A stretch of DNA of 64,000 bases, from contig NZ_LJJC01000004.1 in NCBI RefSeq assembly GCF_001420715.1, positions 2,012,177 through 2,076,176 on the forward strand. The letters run 5' to 3'. Every line of letters begins with the position of its first letter. Within the stretch, counting starts at the first letter, position 1. This document shows, piece after piece, positions 54,882-64,000 of this stretch. The stretch is from Heyndrickxia shackletonii. Lineage in GTDB: Bacteria > Bacillota > Bacilli > Bacillales > Bacillaceae_C. The position numbers were made by a program, and so were the translations under genes. The notes beneath the pieces were generated by a model. It was not told where the DNA came from and searched no databases. It worked only from the letters and a program-made list of their open reading frames with translations.

Positions 54882-56676
54882 AATTTATTTTAAAATTTGA
54901 AATTAATTCGCGTAGGTTTTCGGCCTGTTTCGATAATTCCGAAGCAGATGCTGTAACTTCCTCCATTGCCGCGGAGCCTTCCTCAGAAGCTGCCGCTGTC
55001 GTTTCGGTATGCGATGCAGTTAATTCAGCTATTTCGCTTACAGCAGCAAATGAATTTGCCACATCGCGACTTAAATGCAATGTCCTTTCAATCTGTGTTA
55101 CCATTTCCGCAATAACTTCTGTTGTATCATTTGTGTCCTGAAGGATTTTTTGTAAAGATTGGGTAGTCTCATTTGAAATTTCTACTCCTGAAATAACAGC
55201 CTGAACACCTTCTTTATTTTGCTCAATTACAGTATTCACTTCATTTTGAATAGAATGAACAATACGTGAGACTTCTTTAGCTGCATTTTGAGATTGTTCC
55301 GCTAATTTTCTAACCTCATCTGCAACAACAGCAAATCCACGGCCGTGTTCACCAGCTCTTGCCGCCTCAATTGCCGCATTTAATGCTAATAAATTCGTTT
55401 GTCCGGCAATTCCAGTAATAGTATTGATGATTTTCGTAATTTCATCTGATTTTTTTCCTAAAGATTCAACAGTGGAACTTGTATTAGCCATTGTTTCTTC
55501 AATGCTCATAATTTTAATAGAAGCTTCTTTAACAGATGTTTCACCTGTTTTAGCAGAAGATTGCATATTTAAAGCTGCCACTTTAACCCGATCTGCAAGG
55601 CTACCTAAAACCTCTACCACCTCATTCAGTGAATTCATCTTTGTTAATGATTCATCCATCTGTGAGGTTGTTTTTTCGCTTCCTGCTGCAATTTCACTCG
55701 ATGTCTCTGCAATAGACATAATTGTTTTCGCTGTCTCCTCAGCAGAAGCAAGTAATTCTTCACTGCTTACGGAAACATTTTCCGCCATTTTGGAAACCTC
55801 TTTTACAAGCTTTGCAATACCGTCAATAAGGACATTTGTATCTTTTGCAAGACCTGCAAGCTCATCATTCGATTTAATTTGAATACGTTTTGTAAGATCT
55901 CCTCCGGCATTAGCGATATCAAGAATAGAACCGCTGATTTTTCTCACATTAGATTTAATGCTTCTTGATAATGCAAGGGACAGAATAATAGTTAAAATGA
56001 TGGCAGCTAACGATAAAAATAATGAAATTCCTTCCATAATTTTCACCTTTGTATGCAGGCTGTCAATACGATCCTGGGAAGCTTTAGATTGAGCATTATC
56101 AAATGCATTAATATTGGTTTGCATTTTCCCCATATAATCTTTGCCATGTGCGTCTTGAATTAAATTTCTGGCATCCTTCTCCGATTGAAATTGACGAGCT
56201 TGAATGACACTATCGATGGAACCGCTCCAAAAATAATAGGATGACTCAATGGAATCAACTTTTTGAAGCTGGGACTTACTATCCTTTACAAGGGATCTTA
56301 ATTTCTTAATGTTATCGTCTATGTATTTTTTACTAGTATAGTATGGATCTAGAAAGCTTTTATCACCAGTAATGGCATATCCTCTTTCAGCAGATTCAAT
56401 GGTGTATGAGGATTTCAGGATTCCTTGGATTTTTTCGTGAACAACCAAATCATTTCCTACAATGCGATCAATTTCTTTTTCCAATTGGTTCATGCTTAAA
56501 TAGGATGTGATGGATAAAATGATTAAAAGAATTGTAAGGATTCCGAATGAAATGGTAATTTTCCCTCGTATTGTTTGTAAATAGGAGAAAGAGATTTTTC
56601 TCTGCTTTAGCACTTTTTCTTTTTTCTGTTTTTTGGGCTTTTTTAACTTTGGAATATTTTTTTCTTTTTTGCCCAT
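54880..56676 (-). CDS. methyl-accepting chemotaxis protein
   Basis: A 598-residue chemoreceptor. A very basic cytoplasmic N-terminus (about 1-36) leads to a first membrane segment (38-58), an outside helical CHASE3/4-helix-bundle sensor (60-210), a second membrane segment (about 213-233), HAMP (234-290) and the signalling domain with the hairpin tip [21 protein letters not shown]. The C-terminus lacks the NWETF-type tether. The ligand is unknown. ATG behind GGGGGG. It stands at the joint between two synteny blocks. Confidence 0.92.
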   Translation of the reverse strand: MGKKEKNIPKLKKPKKQKKEKVLKQRKISFSYLQTIRGKITISFGILTILLIILSITSYLSMNQLEKEIDRIVGNDLVVHEKIQGILKSSYTIESAERGYAITGDKSFLDPYYTSKKYIDDNIKKLRSLVKDSKSQLQKVDSIESSYYFWSGSIDSVIQARQFQSEKDARNLIQDAHGKDYMGKMQTNINAFDNAQSKASQDRIDSLHTKVKIMEGISLFLSLAAIILTIILSLALSRSIKSNVRKISGSILDIANAGGDLTKRIQIKSNDELAGLAKDTNVLIDGIAKLVKEVSKMAENVSVSSEELLASAEETAKTIMSIAETSSEIAAGSEKTTSQMDESLTKMNSLNEVVEVLGSLADRVKVAALNMQSSAKTGETSVKEASIKIMSIEETMANTSSTVESLGKKSDEITKIINTITGIAGQTNLLALNAAIEAARAGEHGRGFAVVADEVRKLAEQSQNAAKEVSRIVHSIQNEVNTVIEQNKEGVQAVISGVEISNETTQSLQKILQDTNDTTEVIAEMVTQIERTLHLSRDVANSFAAVSEIAELTASHTETTAAASEEGSAAMEEVTASASELSKQAENLRELISNFKIN

Positions 56677-56941
56677 TTTGTTCCCCCCCTAGTAATGTTT
56701 TAGAAATAACATATGACAAAATATCTAATGAATATTTTACTAAGTTGTATCTGAATAATCTAGTTATTCTTGCGATTATTTGTCGAAAAATTAAATAATA
56801 TGTACTGAAGACTCATTTAATTACCTAAATATGACAGTCGATACGTAAATTACCTATATCCTTTAATAATCAAAAACTTGATGGCAATCAATTCTTTCGG
56901 TATAGTAAATTCAAGATTTTAATGTAGAAGGGCGAATCTAT

Positions 56942-57172
56942 ATGAATTATTCATTTTACCATTACTTAATGAAATATCGTGATGCCAAACCAAAAGATGA
57001 TATATCTAGTTTTGCAAATAGCGCTTATAAGGATCATAGTTTTCCAAAACATTCAACAGATTATCATGAACTGAGTTCATATCTGGAGATGAATGCTGCG
57101 TATTTAGCATCGATGTCCATATTTGATGAAGCTTGGGAACTTTACATATTTGAAACGACGAAGAATCTGTAA
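56942..57172 (+). CDS. yozE: YozE family protein (UPF0346)
   Basis: A 76-residue protein. MNYSFYHYLMKYRDAKPKD, FANSAYKDHSFPKHSTDYHE and FDEAWELY fit B. subtilis YozE almost throughout. The structure of the family is a small helical domain without known function. It starts the yoz-yod block; an own terminator follows. Confidence 0.93.
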   Translation: MNYSFYHYLMKYRDAKPKDDISSFANSAYKDHSFPKHSTDYHELSSYLEMNAAYLASMSIFDEAWELYIFETTKNL

Positions 57173-57200
57173 ACATTACTATTTTGGTAATGTTTTTTTA
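57171..57200 (+). terminator. terminator of yozE
   Basis: AACATTAC pairs with GTAATGTT around TATTTTG, followed by TTTTTT. Confidence 0.85.
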
Positions 57201-57316
57201 GTTCCTTTTTGTGTTTTGGCCCTTTTTAAAAAGGCTTAATCAAACAATCGTTTTATCCGTTTCTTGCATATAATTAATTATCAATTATTCTACACATTTC
57301 AAGGAGACGGGAGGAA

Positions 57317-57979
57317 ATGGACAATAAGGATAAACCTCATTTTAAGATTGGTGATACTGTTGTTATTTTAAAATATGGAACGGTCGGTAAAATTTCAAAT
57401 ATTAGAAATTTAGATGGACAATATTATTACGAAATAAACGATAATGGTGACTTATTTAAGGATAAAGGTTTAGTATTGCTATCCGATTTTAAAGGAGAAA
57501 TATTGGCAAAGGAACAGATAGATATTGAGTATAAGTTCTTTTTCGGTGATTTGGTTCAGGTTAAAGGGTATCTGGATGAGCTCTTTAAGGTAGTAGGCTT
57601 TAGAACAGAAATATGGCGATATAAAGAAGATGCATGGGAAGATATTATTTATGAGTTAACAAGGGTAACAGATGGTGAATGGCTGGAAGCGGATGAAAAT
57701 GAACTGATATTGGTTGCGGAATCAGATATTGCTGAAAGCTACTTGAAAAAATACGGTTTTATTTATCCAATAAAAAAAACAAAGAAGCCATTGCTTCTTC
57801 CTTCGCCGAAGGATCAATTTAACCATAAGATCGATTCTTTGCTAGATATGTATAATGATTATAAAACTATGTATATAATGTTCTCAGATTCATATTATAT
57901 TGACATGATGGATTCCATTAAAATACAACTGTCTGATCTTTTAAAAAAGAGTAACAATAAGTTAAGAAAACATTCATGA
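57317..57979 (+). CDS. yodN: YodN family protein
   Basis: A 220-residue protein in the yozE-yodN order of B. subtilis, where YodN has about the same length. Residues 1-140 hold two SH3-like beta units (FKIGDTVVILKYGTVGKI and FFFGDLVQVKGYLDELFKV), the rest is helical. The function is unknown. ATG behind GGAGACGGGAGG. Confidence 0.8.
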   Translation: MDNKDKPHFKIGDTVVILKYGTVGKISNIRNLDGQYYYEINDNGDLFKDKGLVLLSDFKGEILAKEQIDIEYKFFFGDLVQVKGYLDELFKVVGFRTEIWRYKEDAWEDIIYELTRVTDGEWLEADENELILVAESDIAESYLKKYGFIYPIKKTKKPLLLPSPKDQFNHKIDSLLDMYNDYKTMYIMFSDSYYIDMMDSIKIQLSDLLKKSNNKLRKHS

Positions 57980-58084
57980 TGAAATAAATGAATACAACTG
58001 TTTTATCTTTATTCATATCCATATAAATTGCTGCATAAACGTAAAAGAAAGAACATACATTTTTATTGGAGGAGGCGATTTTGC

Positions 58085-58252
58085 ATGCGGGAAATTGAAG
58101 TGTTTATTGACACGGAGGAAATTGCTGAGTTCTTTTTCAATGAGCTGGTTAAGAGGGGTTATGCGCCAAAAGAAGAAGAACTGGAAGAAATCGCCGATAT
58201 CACATTTGATTACTTAATTGCTAAATGCATTATTGATGAGGAATTGGATTAA
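58085..58252 (+). CDS. yozD: YozD family protein
   Basis: A 55-residue acidic protein, MREIEVFIDTEEIAEFFFNE to DYLIAKCIIDEELD, nearly the same as my memory of B. subtilis YozD (58 residues). The ATG lies 10 bases behind GGAGGAGG. The function is unknown. It precedes yodL. Confidence 0.85.
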   Translation: MREIEVFIDTEEIAEFFFNELVKRGYAPKEEELEEIADITFDYLIAKCIIDEELD

Positions 58253-58274
58253 TCACAAAAATAGTATTGACATC

Positions 58275-58300
58275 AGCCACCACGAAAAAGAGGTGGCTTT
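58275..58300 (+). terminator. terminator of yozD
   Basis: AGCCACC pairs with GGTGGCT; the T run is short. Confidence 0.6.
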
Positions 58301-58418
58301 CCATTTGGAACGTCGGAAATCGATAAAAATAGACAAAAGAAGTGAAATTTAGAGAAAGGATTTGCACCCTTTGTTTTTGAATATATCTATGAAGAGAAAA
58401 ATGGAGGGAGACGAATTC

Positions 58419-58739
58419 ATGCAATTACTAAAATCACTTAAACTTTCTTATAGTCATGTAACGGAGTACGATATTACATTATTTCAAACACCCTTATTTG
58501 GACAGAAAAAAGGGTATAAAAAAGTTTATCAGTTGAAAGTAGCAGGAAAAAATCATGAAGAAATCTTGTATAAGGTTTTTGCTACTTTTAATACATTAGA
58601 CTCCCTGCCAAAGGATTATCATGCGCGCTACTTAGGAACTGGAGATATTGTTTTTATTGATGAAGGCAGAAATGGGCATTTCTATTACCAATTGAAATCT
58701 GGCGGATGGACGACGATAAATAGAATTCATATAAGATAA
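58419..58739 (+). CDS. yodL: YodL, cell-shape related protein
   Basis: A 106-residue protein, the exact length of B. subtilis YodL, which is reported to affect MreB-directed cell shape and is controlled during sporulation. Conserved-looking are EYDITLFQTPLFGQKKGYKK and LPKDYHARYLGTGDIVFIDE. The start at 58419 was chosen because GGAGGGAGA lies upstream; two ATGs further up lack sites. Confidence 0.85.
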   Translation: MQLLKSLKLSYSHVTEYDITLFQTPLFGQKKGYKKVYQLKVAGKNHEEILYKVFATFNTLDSLPKDYHARYLGTGDIVFIDEGRNGHFYYQLKSGGWTTINRIHIR

Positions 58740-58748
58740 CTTATTACA

Positions 58749-58780
58749 GCTCAGCTTCGTGGAAGACTGAGCCGTTTTTA
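58749..58780 (+). terminator. terminator of yodL
   Basis: GCTCAG-CTTC-GTG-GAAG-A-CTGAGC, followed by TTTTTATTTTA. Confidence 0.82.
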
Positions 58781-58782
58781 TT

Positions 58783-58908
58783 TTATTTTTTACGTTTATT
58801 TGCAGTGAATTCTTTTTCATGTGCTTCTTGTTCTGAAATGATTTGATCTTCCGGTATATGATTATTTTTCTTCTGACCGTTAATACGATTTCGATGCTTT
58901 TTACCCAA
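58783..58908 (-). CDS. small Lys-rich protein, unknown
   Basis: A 41-residue basic protein starting MGKKHRNRINGQKKNNHIPE and ending TANKRKK. TTG start behind a very strong AAGGAGGGA. Convergent with yodL and divergent from deoD. Composition recalls minor small spore proteins, but I do not recognise it. Confidence 0.62.
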   Translation of the reverse strand: MGKKHRNRINGQKKNNHIPEDQIISEQEAHEKEFTANKRKK

Positions 58909-58976
58909 CTTTTTTCCCTCCTTACATTGTTCATCTATATCGTTTCCCAAAATGTTTTATTCATTACAGTAATAGA

Positions 58977-59005
58977 TTGCAACAAATGATTTAAAAATAT
59001 AAAAT
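58977..59005 (+). promoter_or_regulatory. deoD promoter
   Basis: TTGCAA, 17 bases, TAAAAT, 32 bases before the deoD ATG. Confidence 0.65.
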
Positions 59006-59037
59006 GTACATACTGAATGAAAGGAGAAGATAGATAA

Positions 59038-59739
59038 ATGAGTATACATATCGGTGCAAAAGAAAATGAAATTGCGGAAACAGTTCTTTTGCCGGGAGAT
59101 CCTCTTCGGGCAAAATATATTGCAGAAACATTTTTGGAGAATGTGACTTGTTACAATGAAATTCGAAATATGTTTGGATTTACTGGTACATACAAAGGCA
59201 AACCAGTATCTGTACAAGGAACTGGAATGGGAGTTCCATCTATTTCGATTTACATTAACGAGCTAATGCAAAGCTATAATGTGCAGAATTTAATTCGTGT
59301 AGGGACATGCGGTGCTATCCAACAGGATGTCAAGGTTAGAGATGTCATCATTGCAATGACAGCCTCCACTGATTCCCAAATGAATCGTCTTACTTTCGGT
59401 GGCATTGATTATGCGCCAACAGCTAATTTTGAGTTATTAAAAAAGGCATATGATAGCGGCTTGGAAAAAGGACTAAACCTTAAAGTAGGAAACGTATTTA
59501 CAGCGGACATGTTTTATAATGACAATGCTGATCATGAGAAATGGGCGAAATATGGAATTCTTGCAATAGAAATGGAAACAGCAGCGCTTTATACTTTGGC
59601 GGCTAAATATAATCGCAAAGCTTTATCTATTTTGACTGTCAGTGATCATATTCTCACTGGTGAAGAAACGTCTGCAGAGGAACGTCAATTAACATTTAAC
59701 GATATGATTGAGGTTGCTCTGGAATCAGCAGTTAAATAA
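59038..59739 (+). CDS. deoD: purine nucleoside phosphorylase DeoD
   Basis: A 233-residue hexameric-type enzyme that splits purine (deoxy)nucleosides with phosphate. Motifs: [42 protein letters not shown] and [11 protein letters not shown] (catalytic Asp). ATG behind AAAGGAGAAG. In B. subtilis deoD lies between yodJ and yodL; here a group II intron separates it from yodJ. Confidence 0.97.
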   Translation: MSIHIGAKENEIAETVLLPGDPLRAKYIAETFLENVTCYNEIRNMFGFTGTYKGKPVSVQGTGMGVPSISIYINELMQSYNVQNLIRVGTCGAIQQDVKVRDVIIAMTASTDSQMNRLTFGGIDYAPTANFELLKKAYDSGLEKGLNLKVGNVFTADMFYNDNADHEKWAKYGILAIEMETAALYTLAAKYNRKALSILTVSDHILTGEETSAEERQLTFNDMIEVALESAVK

Positions 59740-59748
59740 AGTAATTTC

Positions 59749-59774
59749 AAAAAGTCTCTTTATGAGACTTTTTG
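59749..59774 (+). terminator. terminator of deoD, target of the intron
   Basis: AAAAAGTCTC pairs with GAGACTTTTT around a 5-base loop; the group II intron begins 7 bases behind the stem. Confidence 0.9.
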
Positions 59775-59780
59775 TTTATT

Positions 59781-61676
59781 GTGCGCCCGGCATGGGTGTA
59801 GTCTCTAGGGTGAAAGTCCCGAACTGTGAAGGCAGAAGTAGCAGTTAGCTTAACGCAAGGGTGTCCGTGGTGACGCGGAATCTGAAGGAAGCGAGCGGCA
59901 AACTTCCGGTCTGAGGAACACGAACTTCATACAAGGCTAGGTATCATTGGATGAGTTTGCAATACAAAACAAAGTCCTTTCTGCCGAAGGTGATACAAAG
60001 TAAATGAAGCAGATAGATGGAAGGAAAGATTGCACTCTTACCCGGGGAGGTCTGGTTGATACGCCAAGTACACTTGGTAACCTATCTAGTAATGGATAGC
60101 TGAACAATCAGAAGTCAGCCGAAGTCGTAGTACTTGGTTTGCTCGAGAGAATCAAGGAAGGACTGAACCATTTTAGGAGAACAAACACTCGGCAAACGGT
60201 TCTTTATGTATGAAAGCAGAAAATTCTTACGGAACCTACCTGAAAGGAAGAAATGGTGAATTCCATGGGGGACTTCGGGAGGGCTTAGTAAAGAACCCAC
60301 TTAATGAGAATGTATTGTTCACGTAGAAAGGATAAATCTCAATGTTAATGGAACGAATGCTGTCACGGGAAAATCTTTTACTGGCATTAAAGCGAGTAGA
60401 AAAGAACAAAGGAAGTCATGGAGTAGACAATATGTCCGTAAAAGACCTACGAAGACATATTCTCGAAACGTGGGATACACTTAAAACATCCTTAATGGAG
60501 GGTACTTATCAACCTTCTCCTGTCCGTCGGGTTGAAATCCCAAAACCGAACGGTGGAGTAAGGTTATTAGGTATCCCAACCGTGACAGACCGTTTCATCC
60601 AACAGGCGATTACTCAGATTTTAACCCCTATCTTCGACCCGACTTTTTCAACACAGAGCTATGGTTTTCGACCAAACAAACGAGGTCATGACGGTGTTAG
60701 ACAAGCGAAGAAATATATCGAAGAGGGATACCGATGGGTAGTCGACATGGACTTGGAGAAATTCTTTGATAAAGTCAATCATGATAGATTAATGCGGACT
60801 CTATCCAAAAGGATTCAAGACAGAACGCTCCTATCACTAATTCGGAAGTATCTACAGTCTGGCATTATGATTAATGGAGTCATAACGAAATCCGAGGAGG
60901 GTACGCCCCAAGGTGGACCATTAAGTCCTTTACTCTCCAATATCGTTCTAGATGAACTAGACAAAGAGTTAGAAAAGAGAGGGCACAAGTTTGTCCGATA
61001 CGCAGATGATTGTAATATCTACGTAAAATCGAGAAGAGCCGGAGAGCGAGTAATGGACTCGATTACTACTTTCATTGAATTTACTCTAAAACTAAAGGTG
61101 AATCGAGAAAAGTCAGCTGTAGACAGACCTTGGAAAAGAAAGTTTTTAGGTTTTAGCTTCACATTTCATAAGAAACCGAAGGTGCGGATGTCAAACCAAA
61201 GTATTCAACGTGTCAAGAAACGGATACGAGAATTAACTTCAAGGTCAAAACCAATTCCAATGGATTATAGAATAGAGAAGCTGAATCAATATTTGATTGG
61301 CTGGTGCGGATATTATGCATTAGCAGATACACCCACTATTTTCAAAGAATTAGACGAATGGATTAGAAGGCGTCTCAGAATGTGCCAATGGAAAGAATGG
61401 AAGAAACCAAAAACCAAAGTAAGAAAACTCATTGGATTAGGGATTCCAAAAGAGAAGGCATACGAATGGGGAAACTCTAGAAAGAAATATTGGAGAATAG
61501 CCAGAAGCCCAATCCTACAGAAAACCCTCACAAACTCCTATTGGGAGATGCGAGGGCTGAAGAGTCTTTATGTGAGATATTCTCAACTACGTCAGACATA
61601 AATGGAACCGCCGTATACGGAACCGTACGTACGGTGGTGTGAGAGGTCGGGGGTTAGTCACCTCCTCCTACTCGAT
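59781..61676 (+). mobile_element. class C group II intron with reverse transcriptase
   Basis: About 1896 nt. The 5' end GTGCGCCCGGCATGGGTGTAG is typical of bacterial group II introns. Domain V is at 61607-61638: ACCGCCGTA-TACG-GAAC-CGTA-CG-TACGGTGGT, containing the class C triad CGC and a 2-base CG bulge. Domain VI ends in CCTACTCGAT. EBS1 is probably AGTAAA (59999-60004), which pairs with the exon TTTATT (59775-59780). It sits right behind a terminator, the known class C target. The host gene order (deoD-yodJ) continues across it. Confidence 0.93.
60342..61601 (+). CDS. ltrA: group II intron reverse transcriptase/maturase
   Basis: A 419-residue protein encoded in intron domain IV. RT motifs: RRVEIPKPNGGVR (RT1), DLEKFFDKVNH (RT3), GTPQGGPLSPLLSN (RT4), FVRYADDCNIYV (catalytic YADD), and FLGFSF (RT7). 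Domain X (maturase) follows (IRRRLRMCQWKEWKKPK). No H-N-H endonuclease domain is present, as usual in class C. No frameshift or stop is seen, so the protein is probably active in splicing and retrohoming. Confidence 0.96.
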   Translation: MLMERMLSRENLLLALKRVEKNKGSHGVDNMSVKDLRRHILETWDTLKTSLMEGTYQPSPVRRVEIPKPNGGVRLLGIPTVTDRFIQQAITQILTPIFDPTFSTQSYGFRPNKRGHDGVRQAKKYIEEGYRWVVDMDLEKFFDKVNHDRLMRTLSKRIQDRTLLSLIRKYLQSGIMINGVITKSEEGTPQGGPLSPLLSNIVLDELDKELEKRGHKFVRYADDCNIYVKSRRAGERVMDSITTFIEFTLKLKVNREKSAVDRPWKRKFLGFSFTFHKKPKVRMSNQSIQRVKKRIRELTSRSKPIPMDYRIEKLNQYLIGWCGYYALADTPTIFKELDEWIRRRLRMCQWKEWKKPKTKVRKLIGLGIPKEKAYEWGNSRKKYWRIARSPILQKTLTNSYWEMRGLKSLYVRYSQLRQT

Positions 61677-61787
61677 TCATTAAAGTATTAAAAAAAATTC
61701 ATATTTTTACCTATCCTTTTCTCTCATTTCTTTGATAAACTCTTATATGTGAAGAAATTTTTTTGCATTAAGAGGAAAGGTGACATT

Positions 61788-62597
61788 ATGAAACGTATTT
61801 TAGCACTTACAGCCGTTATATTTTTGTTAGGTGGTTGCAGCTGGGGCCAAAACAAGGCAACTGATGCCTCAACAGGTAAGGGTCAAGAGAAACCATCCAA
61901 TTCTATCAATAATTCAATAGGTAAACAGACAAGCCAAAATAATACAAACCATGATTTATTACTAAGTCCAGATAATTTTAATCAAATTAGGGTTGTAAAT
62001 GGAATCAAAATGATTGAAAACCCCTCTAATATACTAGCTTTGGTTAATAAGGATTATTCCCTTGGAGACTATAAGCCAAATGATCTTGTTCGTCCAAAAG
62101 TCGCATTTTCCTTTGGCAATCAGGATATTGAAAAGAGCTATATGAGAAAAGAAGCAGCAACTGCCTTAGAGCAAATGTTTTCCGCGGCAAAAAAAGATAA
62201 TATCTTCCTGTATGCTGCTTCGGGTTATCGTTCTTATACAAGACAAAAAACTTTATTTGATGCAGAAGTAGCAAATGTTGGAAAAGATAAAGCGGCTCAA
62301 GCGGTTGCAATTCCTGGAGAAAGCGAACACCAAACAGGACTTGCGATGGATATAACCAGTGAAACAGAAAATTTCCTTCTTACAGAAAAAATGGGAGAAC
62401 ATAAGGAAGGAATATGGCTGCGTGAACATGCTCATGAGTTTGGTTTCATTTTAAGATACCCGAAAGATAAGGTGAACGTAACCAAATATGAATATGAGCC
62501 ATGGCATTTTAGATATGTTGGAAAAAAAGCCGCGGAGGTAATGTACAAAAACAATTGGACATTAGAGGAATATTTTCAACATGTTAAAAAAGCATAA
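61788..62597 (+). CDS. yodJ: D-alanyl-D-alanine carboxypeptidase lipoprotein YodJ (VanY family)
   Basis: A 269-residue lipoprotein with lipobox LLGGCSWG. The VanY/DacB zinc site is in SGYRSYTRQKTLF, SEHQTGLAMDI (His, Asp) and EPWHFRYVG (His). It trims the terminal D-Ala of peptidoglycan stem peptides outside the cell. The Ser/Asn/Gln-rich residues 20-60 are a linker. The start at 61788 was chosen because AAAGGTGAC lies upstream; the ATG-like start at 61749 would put the signal peptide internally. The order deoD-yodJ is that of B. subtilis. Confidence 0.92.
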   Translation: MKRILALTAVIFLLGGCSWGQNKATDASTGKGQEKPSNSINNSIGKQTSQNNTNHDLLLSPDNFNQIRVVNGIKMIENPSNILALVNKDYSLGDYKPNDLVRPKVAFSFGNQDIEKSYMRKEAATALEQMFSAAKKDNIFLYAASGYRSYTRQKTLFDAEVANVGKDKAAQAVAIPGESEHQTGLAMDITSETENFLLTEKMGEHKEGIWLREHAHEFGFILRYPKDKVNVTKYEYEPWHFRYVGKKAAEVMYKNNWTLEEYFQHVKKA

Positions 62598-62630
62598 AAA
62601 CAGGTAAACAGATTGATACCAATACTTATA

Positions 62631-62676
62631 AAAAATGAACAATAGGATGCAGCAGCATCCTATTGTTCATTTTTTA
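62631..62676. terminator. bidirectional terminator yodJ/asnS
   Basis: A perfect 16-bp stem (ATGAACAATAGGATGC/GCATCCTATTGTTCAT) with the loop AGCA, A and T runs on the flanks. Confidence 0.93.
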
Positions 62677-62687
62677 CATCTATTTCA

Positions 62688-64000
62688 TTAAAAATCTGCA
62701 TTTCCTGGTGTACGAGGAAATGGTATTACATCACGGATGTTCTTCATTCCGGTTAAATACATAACTAATCGTTCAAAGCCAATTCCATAGCCTGAATGCT
62801 TTGTACCGCCGTATTTTCTAAGCTCAAGATACCACCAGTAATCTTCTTCCGTCATACCAAGTTCTTTAATTCTATTGGCAAGGACTTCTTCTCTTTCCTC
62901 ACGCTGGCTTCCCCCGATTAACTCGCCGATACCTGGAACCAATAGGTCAGTCGCAGCTACTGTCTTGCCGTCATCATTCGCTCTCATATAAAATGCCTTA
63001 ATTTCTTTCGGATAGTCGGTTACGAAGACAGGACGCTTGTAAATTTCCTCGCTAAGATAGCGTTCATGTTCCGTTTGCAAATCCGTACCCCATTCAACAG
63101 GGTAGTCAAATTCCTTACCGGAGTTCTTTAATAATTCAACCGCTTCGGTATAAGTAACTCTTCCAAAATCGGATTCTAATGCGTTCTGCAATCTTTCAAT
63201 AAGTGTTTTATCGATAAAGCTATTAAAGAAGGCCATTTCTTCTGGTGCATGTTCAAAAACGTAATTAATGACATACTTGACCATTTCTTCTCCGAGGTCC
63301 ATGATATCCGGTAGTTCTGCAAAGGCAACTTCCGGCTCAATCATCCAGAATTCTGCGGCATGACGTGCCGTATTCGAATTTTCTGCTCTAAAGGTCGGAC
63401 CAAAGGTATATACATTACGGAAAGCAAGAGCAAAGGTTTCCGCATTTAATTGACCGCTAACGGTTAAGTTGGTTTCTTTGCCGAAGAAATCTGCACTGTC
63501 ATCTACTTTTCCGTCCCCGGTTTTTGGAAGCTGGTTCAAATCCATGGATGTCACACGGAACATTTCCCCAGCACCCTCCGTATCGCTTCCGGTAATAATC
63601 GGTGTATGTACGTATACAAATCCTTTTTCTTGAAAGAATTTATGAATGGCATAAGATGCAAGAGATCTTACTCTGAAAACGGCTGAGAAGGTATTGGCTC
63701 TCGGACGTAAATGAGCGATAGTTCTTAAATATTCAAGGGAATGTCTCTTTTTTTGTAAAGGATAATCTGTATCCGATAATCCTTCCACCACAATTTTTGT
63801 CGCTTTAATTTCAAAAGGTTGTTTCATTTCAGGTGTTGGAACAAATTCACCTTCTACTAAAACAGAAGAGCTAATAGGTAACTTCGTAATTTCTTTGAAG
63901 TTATCAAGGGTATCCTCAAAAACTACTTGTACACTCTTGAAGAATGTTCCGTCGTTTAATTCCATAAAGCCAATGGTTTTGGAATCGCGAAGAGTACGGA
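62688..64000 (-). CDS. asnS: asparaginyl-tRNA synthetase (5' end cut by window)
   Basis: The frame runs off the right edge, so about 436 residues are visible. Upstream of the first internal Met (63965) the frame continues as [11 protein letters not shown]. Class II synthetase marks: [26 protein letters not shown] (motif 1 region), [22 protein letters not shown] (motif 2), [12 protein letters not shown] (motif 3) and [10 protein letters not shown] at the end. The [10 protein letters not shown] loop and the insert around [10 protein letters not shown] fit the longer (about 460-residue) AsnS of E. coli and B. cereus rather than the 430-residue AsnS of B. subtilis. It does not lie between aspB and dnaD. 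Confidence 0.93.
   Translation of the reverse strand, partial: RTLRDSKTIGFMELNDGTFFKSVQVVFEDTLDNFKEITKLPISSSVLVEGEFVPTPEMKQPFEIKATKIVVEGLSDTDYPLQKKRHSLEYLRTIAHLRPRANTFSAVFRVRSLASYAIHKFFQEKGFVYVHTPIITGSDTEGAGEMFRVTSMDLNQLPKTGDGKVDDSADFFGKETNLTVSGQLNAETFALAFRNVYTFGPTFRAENSNTARHAAEFWMIEPEVAFAELPDIMDLGEEMVKYVINYVFEHAPEEMAFFNSFIDKTLIERLQNALESDFGRVTYTEAVELLKNSGKEFDYPVEWGTDLQTEHERYLSEEIYKRPVFVTDYPKEIKAFYMRANDDGKTVAATDLLVPGIGELIGGSQREEREEVLANRIKELGMTEEDYWWYLELRKYGGTKHSGYGIGFERLVMYLTGMKNIRDVIPFPRTPGNADF

Noticed and set aside
56690-56830. Sigma-D flagellar promoter before the chemoreceptor gene
   Set aside because: A weak TCGACAAAT-like stretch is present, but no TAAA element at a proper distance.

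Overview
The window is chromosomal DNA of a low-GC, endospore-forming member of the Bacillaceae. The evidence is AGGAGG-type ribosome binding sites, frequent TTG/GTG starts, spore genes (sspM, sspL, cotD, a YjcZ-type peptide) and long gene strings in the order of Bacillus subtilis: dinG-ypmA-ypmB-aspB-(asnS missing)-dnaD-nth-ypoC-ponA-recU; yppE-yppG-mrfA-mrfB-cotD-ypsA-gpsB-rnpB-ypsC; ypvA-ypwA; bpsA-bpsB-dynA; ypcP-sspL; ypdQ/ypeP-ypeQ-csp; ypgQ/ypgR-brxA-ypjP-thyA-dfrA-ypmP-ypmR-ypmS-msrA-msrB. From about 56.9 kb a second block starts, yozE-yodN-yozD-yodL-deoD-yodJ, which lies elsewhere in B. subtilis, so two ancestral blocks are joined here. The right edge holds a partial asnS of the longer B. 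cereus-like type. I do not assign a species.

Layout. 0-10 kb: DinG helicase (cut by the left edge), YpmAB, aspartate aminotransferase, DnaD, endonuclease III, YpoC, and convergent PBP1A and RecU. 10-20 kb: SspM, the ypp cluster, an Hsp20 protein, the MrfAB mitomycin-damage repair pair behind a LexA-like box, a free-standing structured RNA, a frameshifted cotD, YpsA, GpsB, RNase P RNA and the THUMP methyltransferase YpsC. 20-34 kb: YpvA helicase, M32 carboxypeptidase, an SDR with a palindromic operator candidate, CheX, the BpsAB alkylpyrone pathway, the double dynamin DynA, a sulfurtransferase with an extra Cys module, and a 5'-3' exonuclease. 34-45 kb: SspL, a DMT exporter, two RNase-H-fold proteins, an IS-like MITE, a cold shock protein with long leader, MntR, a methyltransferase, AIM24, formate-THF ligase and an amidohydrolase. 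43-55 kb: HD pyrophosphohydrolase, a YfmR-like ABC-F ATPase, YpgR, BrxA, YpjP, a secreted PPEP/ATLF-like metallopeptidase, ThyA-DfrA, YpmR/S, MsrA/MsrB, a chemoreceptor. 57-64 kb: yod block, split by a class C group II intron sitting just behind the deoD terminator.

Themes. Genome maintenance is strongly represented (DinG, YpvA, DnaD, Nth, RecU, MrfAB, YpcP, RNase-H-like proteins). Cell-wall and division genes (PBP1A, GpsB, YodL, YodJ, DynA) and redox repair (BrxA, MsrA/B, sulfurtransferase) follow. One-carbon and nucleotide metabolism is represented by Fhs, ThyA, DfrA and DeoD.

Non-coding content worth attention: five copies of a roughly 150-bp palindromic dispersed repeat, a six-unit 52-bp tandem array, a 160-bp MITE, an orphan RNA of about 130 nt with its own promoter and terminator, and a tiny promoter-terminator unit in front of bpsA. 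No CRISPR array, tRNA, rRNA or prophage was seen. No single clearly new multi-gene defence system was found; the most novel-looking items are RNA or repeat elements and small-gene oddities.
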